Shown here: positions 35,487 through 43,936 of the stretch, piece after piece | Layout of the letters: each line of letters opens with the position of its first letter | Position numbering within the stretch: position 1 is the stretch's first letter | Source of the DNA: Kineococcus mangrovi | GTDB taxonomy: Bacteria; Actinomycetota; Actinomycetes; Actinomycetales; Kineococcaceae | NCBI RefSeq assembly: GCF_041320705.1 | Contig: NZ_JBGGTQ010000008.1 | Coordinates: 154,019 to 218,018 of the forward strand | Direction: 5' to 3' | DNA: 64,000 bases | The notes under the pieces: generated by a model | Told to the model about the DNA's origin: nothing | Database searches by the model: none | What the model saw: only the letters and a program-made list of their open reading frames with translations | Translations under genes and position numbers: made by a program

Positions 35487-35545
35487 TGACGCTGCGCGGG
35501 GTCGGGCAACGTGACAGCGGGCACGCAGCGTGGTGAGCTGAGTCC

Positions 35546-35725
35546 GTGAGTGATGAAGGAGCGGCGGGGCGGGCCGACGAGTCCGACGAGTCCGACGAGG
35601 ACCGCCGGCACCGGGTGGACCGCCGGACCACCATCGACCTGACCCGCGCCGAGCGCGGCGAGCCCGAGCGCCGCCGCCTGCCCGGCGTCGACCGCCGGGA
35701 CAACCCCGACTCCCAGGACCGGTGA
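35546..35725 (+). CDS. Small charged hypothetical protein
   Basis: 59 residues starting at GTG 35546. It is highly hydrophilic with an acidic block made of a repeated Asp-Glu-Ser triplet (a 9-base tandem repeat), then Arg/Asp-rich sequence (RRTTIDLTRAERGEPERRR). No domain is recognised and there is no membrane segment. It fills an otherwise empty gap between a divergent MarR operon and the potassium-transport genes. It may be a real small protein, but codon bias alone supports it only moderately. Confidence 0.4.
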   Translation: MSDEGAAGRADESDESDEDRRHRVDRRTTIDLTRAERGEPERRRLPGVDRRDNPDSQDR

Positions 35726-35755
35726 CCACCCCGTGCAGCGGCGGTGGCGGGTGCG

Positions 35756-36436
35756 TCAGGACAGGGCGCTGAAGGCCTCGACGTCCCGGATCTGCCCGGA
35801 CACGATGATGACGTCGTCGGCCGCGAGCACCGTCTCGGGCGTGGCGTAGGTGAACCCCCCGCCCGCGCGGTGGTGCGCCACGACGGTCACCTTGTAGGTG
35901 CTGCGCAGCTTCACCTGGCCCAGGCTCTTGCCGACGATGGGGCTCGGCGGGGTCGTCTTGACCATCGCGTAGCCGTCGTCGAACTCGATGTAGTCCAGCA
36001 TCCGCCCCCGCACGAGGTGCGCCACGCGCTGGCCCATCTCGTGCTCGGGGCGGATGACCTTGTGCGCGCCGAGCTGGGTGAGGATCCGCGCGTGCGAGTC
36101 GCTGATCGCCTTCGCCCACACGTTGCGGATGCCGAACTGCAGCAGCGTCGAGACCGTGAGGATGCTCGCCTCGAGGTTGGTGCCGATGCCGACGACCGCG
36201 CGGTCGAACTCGTGCACCGACAGCTGCCGCAGCGCCTCCTCCTTGGTGGAGTCGGCGACGACGGCGTGCGTGAGGGAACCGGCGAGCTCGTCGACGAGGC
36301 TCGGGTCGTTGTCGATGCCGAGGACGTCGACCTGCCCGTCCTCCATGAGCTCCAGGGCCAGGGAGCGGCCGAACCGGCCGAGGCCGATGACGACGACCGA
36401 CCGGGGGCTGGCCAGAGCCGAACGCTTGCTACCCAA
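35756..36436 (-). CDS. Ktr/Trk potassium channel regulatory subunit (TrkA-N/TrkA-C)
   Basis: 226 residues. The RCK N-domain has VVVIGLGRFGRSLALEL and the ADSTKEEALRQ nucleotide-binding turns; a TrkA-C domain (SPIVGKSLGQVKLRSTYKVTVVAHHR) follows. This size matches KtrA/KtrC, a cytosolic ring that gates the partner channel upon ATP, ADP or c-di-AMP binding. The frame begins at a TTG (36436) that overlaps the TrkH-type gene stop by eight bases, arguing for translational coupling. It is cotranscribed with the membrane subunit. Confidence 0.9.
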   Translation of the reverse strand: MGSKRSALASPRSVVVIGLGRFGRSLALELMEDGQVDVLGIDNDPSLVDELAGSLTHAVVADSTKEEALRQLSVHEFDRAVVGIGTNLEASILTVSTLLQFGIRNVWAKAISDSHARILTQLGAHKVIRPEHEMGQRVAHLVRGRMLDYIEFDDGYAMVKTTPPSPIVGKSLGQVKLRSTYKVTVVAHHRAGGGFTYATPETVLAADDVIIVSGQIRDVEAFSALS

Positions 36437-37787
36437 TGATCGGCCTTCCTTCGGGGTACTCGTACAGGCGGGTGCGTTCGCGCAGCGCCAGGGCGGCGCC
36501 GAGCGTGATCGGGCCGATGCGGCCGAGGAACATCAACAGGGCCAGGATGACCTGTCCCGACTCCGGGAGCTGCACCAGCAGCCCCGAGCTGAGCCCGACC
36601 GTGGCGAAGGCGGAGATCACCTCGAAGACGACCGCGTCCAGGGGGGCCCTGGTCATCTCCACGATGACCAGCGTGGCGACCACCACGACGCCCAGGGACG
36701 CGAGCGCCACGGTCAGGGCCTGCCGCACGACGCGGTCGGCCACCGTCCGGCCGAACACCGTGACCGTGGGTTCGCCGCGGAACTCGGCGTACACGGCGAG
36801 CGCGAGCAGGGCGAAGGTCGTCACCTTGATGCCGCCGGCCGTCGAGGCCGAGCCGCCGCCGATGAACATGAGCACGTCCATGACCAGCCAGGACCCCCCG
36901 TTCATGGCCGAGACGTCGATCGAGTTGAACCCCGAGCTGCGGGTCGCCGAGGCCTGGAACAGCCCCGCCAGGGGGCGGGCCCACCAGTCCAGCGGCGCCA
37001 GCGTCGCCGGGTTGTGCCACTCGTTGACGGTGAGGAAGACGGCCCCGATGAGCAGGAGGGGGACGGTCGTGGCCAGCGTCAGCTTGGTGTGCAGGGACCA
37101 GCGCTGCGGGAACCGGAACTGCTTGCGCAGCTCCAGCAGGACGGGGAACCCCAGCCCCCCGATGACCGAGGCCCCCACCACCGGCAGGCACATCCAGGGG
37201 TCGGCGACGAAGTCGCTCATGCTGTTCGAGCGGAGCACGAAACCGGCGTTGTTGAAGGACGAGATCGCGAGGAACGTCCCCTCCCACACCGACTGGCCGA
37301 TGGTGCGGTCGTAGCCGGCGAGCAGCCGCGAGGTCAGCAGGACCGCCACGACGACCTCGACGAGCAGGGAGGCGCGCACGACGCCGAGCAGGACGGTGCG
37401 CACGTCGCCGAGGTTCAGGCCGCGCGACTCCGTGGCCGTCAGCACCCGTGAGCGCAGCCCGAGGCGCCGGGAGGCGAAGACGCCCAGCAGCGAGGCCGAC
37501 GTCATGATCCCGAAGCCGCCGACCTGGGCCAGGGCGAGGATGACGACGAGCCCGAACGTGGACCAGTGCGCGCGGGTGTCCACGACGACGTGCCCCGTCA
37601 CGCACAGCGCGCTGACGGCGGTGAAGAGGGCCTCGACGAAGGTGGCCGCACCGGCACCGCGGCGGGCGACGGGCAGCCACAGCAGGGTCGTCCCGATCGC
37701 GACGGCGAGGGAGAAGCCGAGGGCGACGACCTGGGCGGGGTGGAGCAGCACGCGGTGACGGCGACGGGTCGCGCGGGCCTGCGCCAC
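36429..37787 (-). CDS. TrkH/KtrB-type potassium transporter membrane subunit
   Basis: 452 residues, KtrB size. The four selectivity-filter repeats are visible: SALCVTGHVVVDT, ISSFNNAGFVLRS, ASATRSSGFNSIDVS and ISAFATVGLSSGL, each with a conserved Gly. The intramembrane gate region GGGSASTAGGIKVTTFALL is also present. With the RCK subunit encoded downstream it should form a K+ uptake channel coupled to ion gradients. The GTG at 37787 has a GGAGG site. No regulator or riboswitch is seen upstream. Confidence 0.92.
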   Translation of the reverse strand: MAQARATRRRHRVLLHPAQVVALGFSLAVAIGTTLLWLPVARRGAGAATFVEALFTAVSALCVTGHVVVDTRAHWSTFGLVVILALAQVGGFGIMTSASLLGVFASRRLGLRSRVLTATESRGLNLGDVRTVLLGVVRASLLVEVVVAVLLTSRLLAGYDRTIGQSVWEGTFLAISSFNNAGFVLRSNSMSDFVADPWMCLPVVGASVIGGLGFPVLLELRKQFRFPQRWSLHTKLTLATTVPLLLIGAVFLTVNEWHNPATLAPLDWWARPLAGLFQASATRSSGFNSIDVSAMNGGSWLVMDVLMFIGGGSASTAGGIKVTTFALLALAVYAEFRGEPTVTVFGRTVADRVVRQALTVALASLGVVVVATLVIVEMTRAPLDAVVFEVISAFATVGLSSGLLVQLPESGQVILALLMFLGRIGPITLGAALALRERTRLYEYPEGRPIIG

Positions 37788-37892
37788 GTGCTGCCTCCGC
37801 CGTGCCTGGTGCCACCGCGGGTCCGCCCGCGCACGGCGCGGGCGCGCCGACGTCGGCCAGGCTAACGGTGCGCGCCGGGCGCGGCGGGGAGG

Positions 37893-38369
37893 TCAGTCGG
37901 GTTCGGGGACCTCGAGCAGCTCCAGGAGGTCCTCGCGGGCGAAGAAGCGCGCGGCCTCCAGCGCGTTGGGGGTGCCGAGGTAGGGGTCGGCGTCGGCGGC
38001 CACCAGCGCGGCGACGACCTCCACCTCGCCCTTGAAGACGGCACCGGCCAGCGGCGTCTGCCCGCGGCCGTTGGTGCGGTCGGGGTCGGCGCCGCGCTCG
38101 AGCAGCGCCAGCACCGTGCGCGGGTGACCGTGGTAGGAGGCGAGCATGAGGAGCGTGTCGCCGTCGGCGTCCGTCGAGTTCACCGGGACGCCGAGGTCGA
38201 GGTAGCCGCACAGCTCGCGGACGCGCCCGTTGCGGGCGTGCTCGAAGACGCGGTGCGCCAGGGCGAGCGCGCGTTCCTCGCCCTCGTCGGTGGGGCCCGC
38301 GGGGACGGCACCCACCGCGGTGCCGGCGTCCGCCGACCCGGAGCCGGGGTCCTCCCGCTCGCTGGTCAC
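37893..38369 (-). CDS. Ankyrin-repeat protein
   Basis: 158 residues. Ankyrin repeats run from about residue 60: DADGDTLLMLASYHGHPRTVLALLERGADPDRTN and GRGQTPLAGAVFKGEVEVVAALVAADADPYLG, with partial repeats on each side. No signal peptide or enzymatic motif is seen, so it is probably a cytosolic protein-binding module. In several bacteria such small ankyrin proteins adjoin catalase or toxin genes; here no such partner is present. The GTG at 38369 is 6 bases after TACCCT (38376-38381), supporting this start over GTG 38405. Confidence 0.8.
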   Translation of the reverse strand: MTSEREDPGSGSADAGTAVGAVPAGPTDEGEERALALAHRVFEHARNGRVRELCGYLDLGVPVNSTDADGDTLLMLASYHGHPRTVLALLERGADPDRTNGRGQTPLAGAVFKGEVEVVAALVAADADPYLGTPNALEAARFFAREDLLELLEVPEPD

Positions 38370-38375
38370 GGCGTC

Positions 38376-38381
38376 AGGGTA
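38376..38381 (-). promoter_or_regulatory. -10 box of the ankyrin gene
   Basis: TACCCT on the minus strand, 6 bases from the GTG start. The box and spacing are identical to those of the histidine kinase gene at 16386. Confidence 0.5.
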
Positions 38382-38424
38382 GGTCCGCCTGAGCGCGGAG
38401 TGCACGCCCGTTGCGTGTCCGACG

Positions 38425-39744
38425 TCAGGGCCGGTCCAGGACGGAACTCACGGTGACCATCGCACCACTGAGAGCTGTTAGATAAGCGCGGGAGACCTCG
38501 TAGACGGCGTGACCGGCGTCCGTGATGACGAACGGGTCGTCCTCCTCGTACGCGAGGACCGCCCGCAGGGCGCCACCGGCGGGTCCCCGGCGGTGGACCA
38601 GCGCGGCCCGCACCGACTGCGCGACGCCGGTGGTGTCGACGAGCTCGTCCTCGCGCATGCCCAGCACCGACGCGACCCCGGACAGCAGACCCACCGTGTA
38701 GGCGAGGTCGGCGTCCTGCGGGGCCAGCCGTGCGCAGGCCGACGCCCGGGCCAGCACCATCGTCAGGGCCTCGGTGTCCACGCTCGTCACCCCGCCCAGG
38801 AGCATCAGGACGACCCAGGAGCAGAGCTGGCGGCGGCCGAGCAGGACGATCGCCTGCCGCAGCGAGGTGATGCCCGACTTCGTCCCCGCCGCGGCCGACG
38901 AGACGGTCTTCAGGACGCGCAGGCTGAGCGCGGGGTCGGAGGCGACGAGCTGCTCGATCTCGCGCAGCGGCGCGTCGGCTCCGGTGAGCGCGCGCACCAG
39001 GCGCAGGCACACGAGCTGCGACGGCGTCAGGCTGACGGCCTCCAGCGTCACGGGGCGCTGCAACCCGTACCCCTGGAACAGGTCCGCTCCCGCCGCCAGG
39101 CACCGGGCGAAGAGCTCGTCGTCCTCGATGCGCTCGACGACGACGAGGGCCGTCGGGTTGTGCGCGCGCGCCAGGTCCAGGACGCGCTCGACGTCGGCAC
39201 CGGCGGCCTCGACGTCGATCTTGATGTAGTCGGCCAGGGCGACGGCCGGCAACCGCGACTCCTCGCCGATGAAGTCGTCGATCGCGATGCGGTAGCCCCG
39301 GGCGCGCAGCCGGCGCAGCCCCTCAAGGACCTCCTCGTCGACCTCGACGTTCTCCAGCAATTCCAGCACGACCTGCTCGGGGGAGCACGGGATCGGCAGG
39401 GCGCCCGTGAAGAACCCCCGCGTGAGGTTGATGAACAGCAACCGGTCGCCGGCGATCTGCCCCACGCCGAAGTCCCCGAAGGTGGCGCTGATGACCTGCG
39501 ACGTCGCGTGGTCCTGCTCGGCGCCCTCGGCGAGCTCGGCGCTGGCCCGGCCGTGGTTGCGGAACAGCAGCTCGTAGGCGACGAGCCGGCGCTCGGTGTC
39601 GTAGATGCCCTGACGGCCCACGCGCACGGGGGAGACGCAGGTGGTGACGTCCCCGGTGGGCGCGGGGTCGGCGGGTGCGGGTGGTGCCGGGGGGTGCGCG
39701 TCCACTGCGGTCCCCTCCCCGTCCGTCGTCACCGCGAGCTCCAC
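38425..39744 (-). CDS. EAL-HDOD domain signalling protein
   Basis: 439 residues. After a 40-residue Pro-rich leader comes an EAL-like domain (GRQGIYDTERRLVAYELLFRN, LELLENVEVD, AIDDFIGEESRLPAVALADYIKID) and then an HDOD domain (LREIEQLVASDPALSLRVLKTV, ITSLRQAIVLLGRRQLCSWVVL). This is the YuxH-type layout. The EAL signature reads ELL and DDFG reads DDFI, so c-di-GMP hydrolysis is doubtful and a binding or scaffolding role is more likely. It may link to motility given the two chemoreceptors. The start is uncertain between GTG 39744 and GTG 39732. Confidence 0.85.
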   Translation of the reverse strand: MELAVTTDGEGTAVDAHPPAPPAPADPAPTGDVTTCVSPVRVGRQGIYDTERRLVAYELLFRNHGRASAELAEGAEQDHATSQVISATFGDFGVGQIAGDRLLFINLTRGFFTGALPIPCSPEQVVLELLENVEVDEEVLEGLRRLRARGYRIAIDDFIGEESRLPAVALADYIKIDVEAAGADVERVLDLARAHNPTALVVVERIEDDELFARCLAAGADLFQGYGLQRPVTLEAVSLTPSQLVCLRLVRALTGADAPLREIEQLVASDPALSLRVLKTVSSAAAGTKSGITSLRQAIVLLGRRQLCSWVVLMLLGGVTSVDTEALTMVLARASACARLAPQDADLAYTVGLLSGVASVLGMREDELVDTTGVAQSVRAALVHRRGPAGGALRAVLAYEEDDPFVITDAGHAVYEVSRAYLTALSGAMVTVSSVLDRP

Positions 39745-39825
39745 ACCCGTCTCAACGGCTCGCCCGCTGCGCGACTGAACCGTTCTTCGTCACGACTGGG
39801 CCGAACGGGTGGGCTCGCCCCCCGG

Positions 39826-40401
39826 TCAGACCGCGGTGCGGTGGAACCCCTGCGCCGAGCGGCTCGGCGTCGGGCCGCGCTGGCCCTGGTACCGCGACCC
39901 CGCCGCGCCGCTGCCGTAGGGCTGCTCGGCGGGGGAGGACAGCCGGAAGAAGCAGAGCTGGCCGATCTTCATGCCCGGCCACAGCGTGATGGGCAGCGTG
40001 GCGACGTTCGACAGCTCCAGCGTCACGTGGCCGGAGAAGCCGGCGTCGATGAACCCCGCCGTCGAGTGGGTCAGCAGACCGAGACGACCCAGGCTGCTCT
40101 TGCCCTCCAGCCGCGCGGAGATGTCGTCGGGCAGGGAGACGACCTCGAACGTGGAGCCGAGGACGAACTCGCCCGGGTGCAGGATGAACGCCTCGTCGGG
40201 CGCGGTCTCGACCAGCCGGGTGAGCTCGGGCTGCTCCTGCGCGGGGTCGATGACCGAGTACTTGTGGTTGTCGAAGAGCCGGAAGAAGCGGTCCAGCCGC
40301 ACGTCGACGCTGCTCGGCTGGACCATCGACGGCTCGTACGGGTCCAGGGCGACCCGCCCGGAGTCCAGCTGGGCGCGGATGTCGCGGTCGGAGAGCAGCA
40401 C
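39826..40401 (-). CDS. dcd: dCTP deaminase
   Basis: 191 residues, equal to the Mycobacterium-type enzyme. It converts dCTP to dUTP (and in the bifunctional type on to dUMP) for thymidylate synthesis. Motifs include [14 protein letters not shown] at the start, the catalytic [31 protein letters not shown] block with the conserved Ser/Arg/Glu set, and a C-terminal lid ending in [14 protein letters not shown] use the GTG at 40401, giving the canonical MLLSDRDI start; a TACCGT box ends 7 bases upstream. The GTG at 40410 lies inside that promoter. The gene is divergent from tRNA-Gly, a frequent arrangement in actinobacteria. Confidence 0.93.
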   Translation of the reverse strand: MLLSDRDIRAQLDSGRVALDPYEPSMVQPSSVDVRLDRFFRLFDNHKYSVIDPAQEQPELTRLVETAPDEAFILHPGEFVLGSTFEVVSLPDDISARLEGKSSLGRLGLLTHSTAGFIDAGFSGHVTLELSNVATLPITLWPGMKIGQLCFFRLSSPAEQPYGSGAAGSRYQGQRGPTPSRSAQGFHRTAV

Positions 40402-40408
40402 GGGCGTC

Positions 40409-40414
40409 ACGGTA
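40409..40414 (-). promoter_or_regulatory. -10 box of dcd
   Basis: TACCGT on the minus strand, 7 bases before the GTG at 40401. It decides between two in-frame GTG codons. Confidence 0.55.
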
Positions 40415-40444
40415 CCGCCGGTGCGAGCACCCGCCGGCGTCCGT

Positions 40445-40450
40445 TACAGT
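40445..40450 (+). promoter_or_regulatory. -10 box of tRNA-Gly
   Basis: TACAGT matches TAnnnT and lies 38 bases upstream of the tRNA 5' end. No clear -35 was found. Confidence 0.45.
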
Positions 40451-40488
40451 GGTCGAGTCCTGCTGGGCTCGACCCGTCGGCAGGGCAC

Positions 40489-40562
40489 GCGGGCGTAGTT
40501 CAATGGTAGAACCTCAGCTTCCCAAGCTGATGGTGCGAGTTCGATTCTCGTCGCCCGCTCCA
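40489..40562 (+). tRNA. tRNA-Gly, anticodon CCC
   Basis: A full cloverleaf. The acceptor GCGGGCG (40489-40495) pairs perfectly with CGCCCGC (40552-40558), followed by discriminator T and an encoded CCA. The anticodon arm is TCAGC-TTCCCAA-GCTGA with CCC at the centre, and the T loop is TTCGATT. Confidence 0.95.
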
Positions 40563-40565
40563 GCG

Positions 40566-40598
40566 CGAAGGCCCCGGTCCGGTGGACCGGGGCCTTCG
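40566..40598 (+). terminator. Terminator after tRNA-Gly
   Basis: A perfect 15-base-pair stem (40566-40580 with 40584-40598) and a 3-base loop. It may also serve the convergent hypothetical gene ending at 40614. Confidence 0.85.
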
Positions 40599-40613
40599 TC
40601 GTTCCTCACCGCC

Positions 40614-40880
40614 TCAGCGCGTCCCCTCCGGCCCCTGGTCGGCGGGCACGGCGTTCGCGGCGTCCTCTTTGCTGATCTCCACGCCGGCGATCGGGTTGCC
40701 CTGACCGGTGCCGTCGGCCACGTCGTCCTCCTGGCCCAGCGGGTCCTGGGGGTCGCGGGCCGGGCTCGGCACGGGGCCGGAGTCGGACGCGCGGGCGTTC
40801 TCCCGGCTGCCGGACTCCTGGACGGTGCGGACCTCGGCGTTGTCGCGCGGGTCCACGTGGGGTGTCGTCTCCTCGCTCAC
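40614..40880 (-). CDS. Small hydrophilic hypothetical protein
   Basis: 88 residues with no recognised domain, no signal and no membrane segment. The composition (many Asp, Glu, Ser, Pro, Gly; for example DPRDNAEVRTVQESGSRENARAS) suggests an intrinsically disordered protein, as in many actinobacterial stress-related small proteins. The GTG at 40880 is 6 bases after CACAGT, the leaderless pattern seen repeatedly in this window, which supports a genuine gene. It converges with tRNA-Gly, with the terminator hairpin between. Confidence 0.55.
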   Translation of the reverse strand: MSEETTPHVDPRDNAEVRTVQESGSRENARASDSGPVPSPARDPQDPLGQEDDVADGTGQGNPIAGVEISKEDAANAVPADQGPEGTR

Positions 40881-41026
40881 CCGCCCACTGTGCTGGCCCC
40901 CGGCCGTCCGCGCGCGCCGAGGTGGTGCCTGCACCACCTCCGGTCGTCCAGCCCGCGGGATCGATCGGGCGGGGCGGTCCGGGAAGGCTCGGAGCACACC
41001 GAGCAACGCCAGACCAGGAGGAACCC

Positions 41027-42241
41027 GTGACCACCACGACGACCCGTCCCCGCCGCCGCTCGCTCGCCGCCGCCCTCGCCGGCGCCGCCGTCCTGTCCCT
41101 GGGCCTGACGTCCGCCGCGACCGCTGCGCCCGGGGCCCACCAGGCCCCGCCGCGGTCGGCCGCCGTCCAGCGAGAGCTCGACGACCTCGTCCGCGAGAAC
41201 GGGTTCCCCGGCGTCCTCGCCGCCGTCCGCGACGCCGACGGCCGCGTGACGAACTACACCGCCGGCGTGCAGGACCTCGCCACGGGCGACCCGATCCACG
41301 CCGACGGCCGCGTCCGCATCGCCTCCAACACCAAGACCTTCACCGCGGTCGTGGTCCTGCAGCTCGTCGGGGAGGGGGAGGTCTCCCTCGACGCGCCCGT
41401 CGAGACCTACCTGCCCGGCGTCGTCCGCGGTCCCGGCGGCGACGGCCGGTCGATCACCGTCCGCCAGCTGCTGCAGCAGACCAGCGGCCTGCCCGACTAC
41501 GACACCGTCGTCGCCGACGTGACCCGGGGCGACACCGCGCTGCTCGACATCCGGCACACCTACTTCGAGCCGTCCCAGCTCCTGCAGGCCGCGTTGGCCG
41601 CCCCGGCGGAGTTCGCGCCGGGCACGGCGTGGCAGTACAGCAACACGAACTACCTGCTGGCCGGGCTGCTCGTGCAGCGGGTCACGGGGCGGCCGATCGG
41701 GGAGCAGATCACGCAGCGCGTCATCGACCGGCTCGGGCTGGAGGACACCTACTGGCCCGCGGCCGGGGAGCAGGGGATCCGCGGCGAGCACCCCCGGGGG
41801 TACCTCGCGGCCGGGGAGGACGCGCCGTGGACCGACGTCACCGAGACCGACCCCTCCCTGGGCTGGGCCGCCGGTCAGCTCGTCTCCACCCCCTCCGACC
41901 TGGCGCGGTTCCAGGCCGCCGTCCTGGGTGCGGACGGCGCCGAGGGTTCCGACGTCCTCGCCCCCGCGCAGCGGGCCGAACTGCTGCAGACCGTGCCGGC
42001 CGCGGAGTTCGAACCCGAACCGGGCTGGAGCTACGGGCTGGGCCTGGCGCACCGCACGCTGAGCTGCGGGGTCGAGGCGTGGGGGCACGGCGGTGACATC
42101 CAGGGCTACGAGACGCGCAACCTCGTGACGTCCGACGGCCGGTCCGTCGTGGTCGCGGTGACGGCGCTGCCGCGGACGCTGGAGGACCTCTCGGACGTCA
42201 ACGCGGCCGTGGAGGCCGCCGTCTGCGACGGCCGGTCGTGA
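41027..42241 (+). CDS. Secreted serine hydrolase, beta-lactamase/PBP4* family
   Basis: 404 residues. The signal sequence has an Arg cluster (RPRRRSLAAALAGAAVLSLGLTS) ending after ATAAPGA near residue 35, possibly Tat-dependent. The penicillin-binding fold carries Ser-x-x-Lys as SNTK, the second motif as YSN and the third as HGG in WGHGGDIQGY. This matches class C-like D-Ala-D-Ala carboxypeptidases and esterases. The substrate, peptidoglycan peptide or ester, is not decided. The GTG at 41027 follows AGGAGGAA. It is divergent from the small hypothetical gene. Confidence 0.9.
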   Translation: MTTTTTRPRRRSLAAALAGAAVLSLGLTSAATAAPGAHQAPPRSAAVQRELDDLVRENGFPGVLAAVRDADGRVTNYTAGVQDLATGDPIHADGRVRIASNTKTFTAVVVLQLVGEGEVSLDAPVETYLPGVVRGPGGDGRSITVRQLLQQTSGLPDYDTVVADVTRGDTALLDIRHTYFEPSQLLQAALAAPAEFAPGTAWQYSNTNYLLAGLLVQRVTGRPIGEQITQRVIDRLGLEDTYWPAAGEQGIRGEHPRGYLAAGEDAPWTDVTETDPSLGWAAGQLVSTPSDLARFQAAVLGADGAEGSDVLAPAQRAELLQTVPAAEFEPEPGWSYGLGLAHRTLSCGVEAWGHGGDIQGYETRNLVTSDGRSVVVAVTALPRTLEDLSDVNAAVEAAVCDGRS

Positions 42242-42276
42242 GACCCCCGGCGGGTGTCGGTGCCGGAAACGGCCTC

Positions 42277-42282
42277 TAGGGT
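42277..42282 (+). promoter_or_regulatory. -10 box upstream of the epimerase-like gene
   Basis: TAGGGT matches TAnnnT. A transcript would begin near 42290 with a leader of about 35 bases that contains the GGGAGGAAA ribosome site. Confidence 0.4.
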
Positions 42283-42324
42283 GGGGGCACCCGACGGGGT
42301 CGTCGGGCGACGACGGGAGGAAAC

Positions 42325-43302
42325 GTGCGCGTCCTGTTCATCGGTGGCACCGGAACCATCAGCTCCGCCTGTGCCGACCTCGCCGTCCGGCGGGGGATCG
42401 ACCTGACCGTCCTCAACCGCGGCTCCGGCCGACGCCGGCTGCCCGAGGGGGTGACGACCCTGACGGCCGACGGCCGCGATCCCGCCGCCGTGCGGGACGC
42501 GGTGGGGGACGAGACGTTCGACGTCGTCGTCGACTTCGTGGCGTTCACCCCCGAGCACGTCGCCGCGGACGTCGAGCAGTTCCGCGGGCGCACCGGGCAG
42601 TTCGTGTTCATCTCCAGCGCCAGCGCCTACGCGAAACCGGTGGGGCACCTGCCCATCACGGAGTCGACGCCGCTGCGGAACCCGTTCTGGCAGTACTCCA
42701 GGGACAAGATCGCCTGCGAGGAGCTGCTCACCCGGGAGTGGCGGGAGAACGGGTTCCCGGCGGTGCTGGTGCGGCCCAGCCACACCTACGACCGCACGAT
42801 GGTCCCGCTCGACGACGGCTGGACGGCGGTCGACCGGATGCGGCGGGGCAAACCGGTCGTCGTGCACGGGGACGGCACCTCCACGTGGGTCCTGACGCAC
42901 ACCACCGACTTCGCGCAGGGTTTCGTCCCGCTGCTCGGCGAACCGGCCGTGACCGGGGAAGCCGTGCACATCACCTCCGACGAGGTGCTGACGTGGGACG
43001 GGATCGCCCGTCGCCTCGCCACGGCGGCCGGCGTCCAGGACCCGCAGCTCGTGCACGTGCCCAGCGACGTCATCGCGCGGGAGGCGCCCGACCGGGGGCC
43101 GGGCCTGCTGGGCGACAAGGCGCACTCGGTGGTGTTCGACAACAGCGTGCTCAAGCGGCTGGTCCCGGGTTTCGCGGCGACGACGAGCTTCGCGCAGGGC
43201 GCGCAGGAGATCGTCGCCCACCACGACGCCCACCCGGACCTGCAGGTCGTCGACCCCGACGTCGACGCCCGGCAGGACCGGCTCGTGGAGCGGTTCGGCT
43301 GA
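42325..43302 (+). CDS. NAD-dependent epimerase/dehydratase-like protein
   Basis: 325 residues, an extended SDR. The cofactor motif is VLFIGGTGTISSACADLAV. The catalytic Tyr/Lys pair appears as QYSRDKIACEELL instead of the standard YxxxK near residue 125, as in the atypical CSP41/plant RNA-binding SDR relatives. TWVLTHTTDFAQGFVPLL and ITSDEVLTWDGIARRLA complete the resemblance. The substrate could be a nucleotide sugar; catalytic activity is plausible but not certain. The GTG at 42325 follows GGGAGGAAA. No sugar-nucleotide genes adjoin it. Confidence 0.85.
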   Translation: MRVLFIGGTGTISSACADLAVRRGIDLTVLNRGSGRRRLPEGVTTLTADGRDPAAVRDAVGDETFDVVVDFVAFTPEHVAADVEQFRGRTGQFVFISSASAYAKPVGHLPITESTPLRNPFWQYSRDKIACEELLTREWRENGFPAVLVRPSHTYDRTMVPLDDGWTAVDRMRRGKPVVVHGDGTSTWVLTHTTDFAQGFVPLLGEPAVTGEAVHITSDEVLTWDGIARRLATAAGVQDPQLVHVPSDVIAREAPDRGPGLLGDKAHSVVFDNSVLKRLVPGFAATTSFAQGAQEIVAHHDAHPDLQVVDPDVDARQDRLVERFG

Positions 43303-43317
43303 GGCTCAGCCGGGGGG

Positions 43318-43491
43318 TCAGCCCTTGAAGGCGTCCTTGACGTGCTCGCCGCGCTGCTTCAGGTCGGCGGCCGCCTGGTCCTTCTGGCCCTCGGCGCGCA
43401 GTTCGCTGTCGTCCGTGGCGCCGCCGGCGGCCTCCTTGGCCCGGCCGGAGACGTCCTGGGCGGCGTTCTTGATCTTGTCGGTGGCGCTCAT
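43318..43491 (-). CDS. CsbD-like stress protein
   Basis: 57 residues, the normal CsbD size. The pattern DKIKNAAQDVSGRAKEAAGGATDDSELRAEG...KQRGEHVKDAFKG is diagnostic: small, highly charged proteins induced by general stress in many bacteria, function unknown. The ATG at 43491 follows a GAGGAGGGTGA site. It ends 16 bases from the convergent epimerase-like gene. Confidence 0.9.
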   Translation of the reverse strand: MSATDKIKNAAQDVSGRAKEAAGGATDDSELRAEGQKDQAAADLKQRGEHVKDAFKG

Positions 43492-43617
43492 GTTCACCCT
43501 CCTCGGTGACCGGGGGTCTCCCGGTGCGGTCCCACTGCAGCACCACTGCCGCGGGACCGCACCCGGGACGCCGCCGGGTGGGGTCGCCTCACCGCACCCC
43601 ACGACCCCGTGAACGCG

Positions 43618-43920
43618 TCAGGAGTACTTCTCGACCTCGCCGTCGGTGCCCGGGCCGAGACCGGGGGGCAGTTCGCCGAAGCTGTTGCGGTACCAGACCG
43701 CCGCCTGCCGCTCCACCAGCAGCCGCGTGATGCCGATGACGGCGCCGGAGGCCAGCGCCCACACCACCGCCTCGCGCCACGCCACGTCCGGGTCCTCGGG
43801 GTTCTCCGGCGGCGGCGACTTCGTCACCGCGACCCAGACCTTCTTCGTGACGCGCCTCGCGACCGCGGTCGCGAGGATGCCGGCGCCGGGCCCGGCGAAC
43901 TTCCAGACGATCGAGCTCAT
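43618..43920 (-). CDS. DUF4235 membrane protein
   Basis: 100 residues of DUF4235, an actinobacterial family of unknown function. SIVWKFAGPGAGILATAVARRVTKKVW forms the first hydrophobic helix and WREAVVWALASGAVIGITRLLVERQ the second, with a polar Pro-rich linker between. It is expected in the cytoplasmic membrane. The ATG at 43920 is preferred to the GTG six bases earlier. It is often found near CsbD-type genes, as here, which suggests a shared stress response (inference). Confidence 0.85.
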   Translation of the reverse strand: MSSIVWKFAGPGAGILATAVARRVTKKVWVAVTKSPPPENPEDPDVAWREAVVWALASGAVIGITRLLVERQAAVWYRNSFGELPPGLGPGTDGEVEKYS

Positions 43921-43936
43921 GGTCACGCACCCTGCC

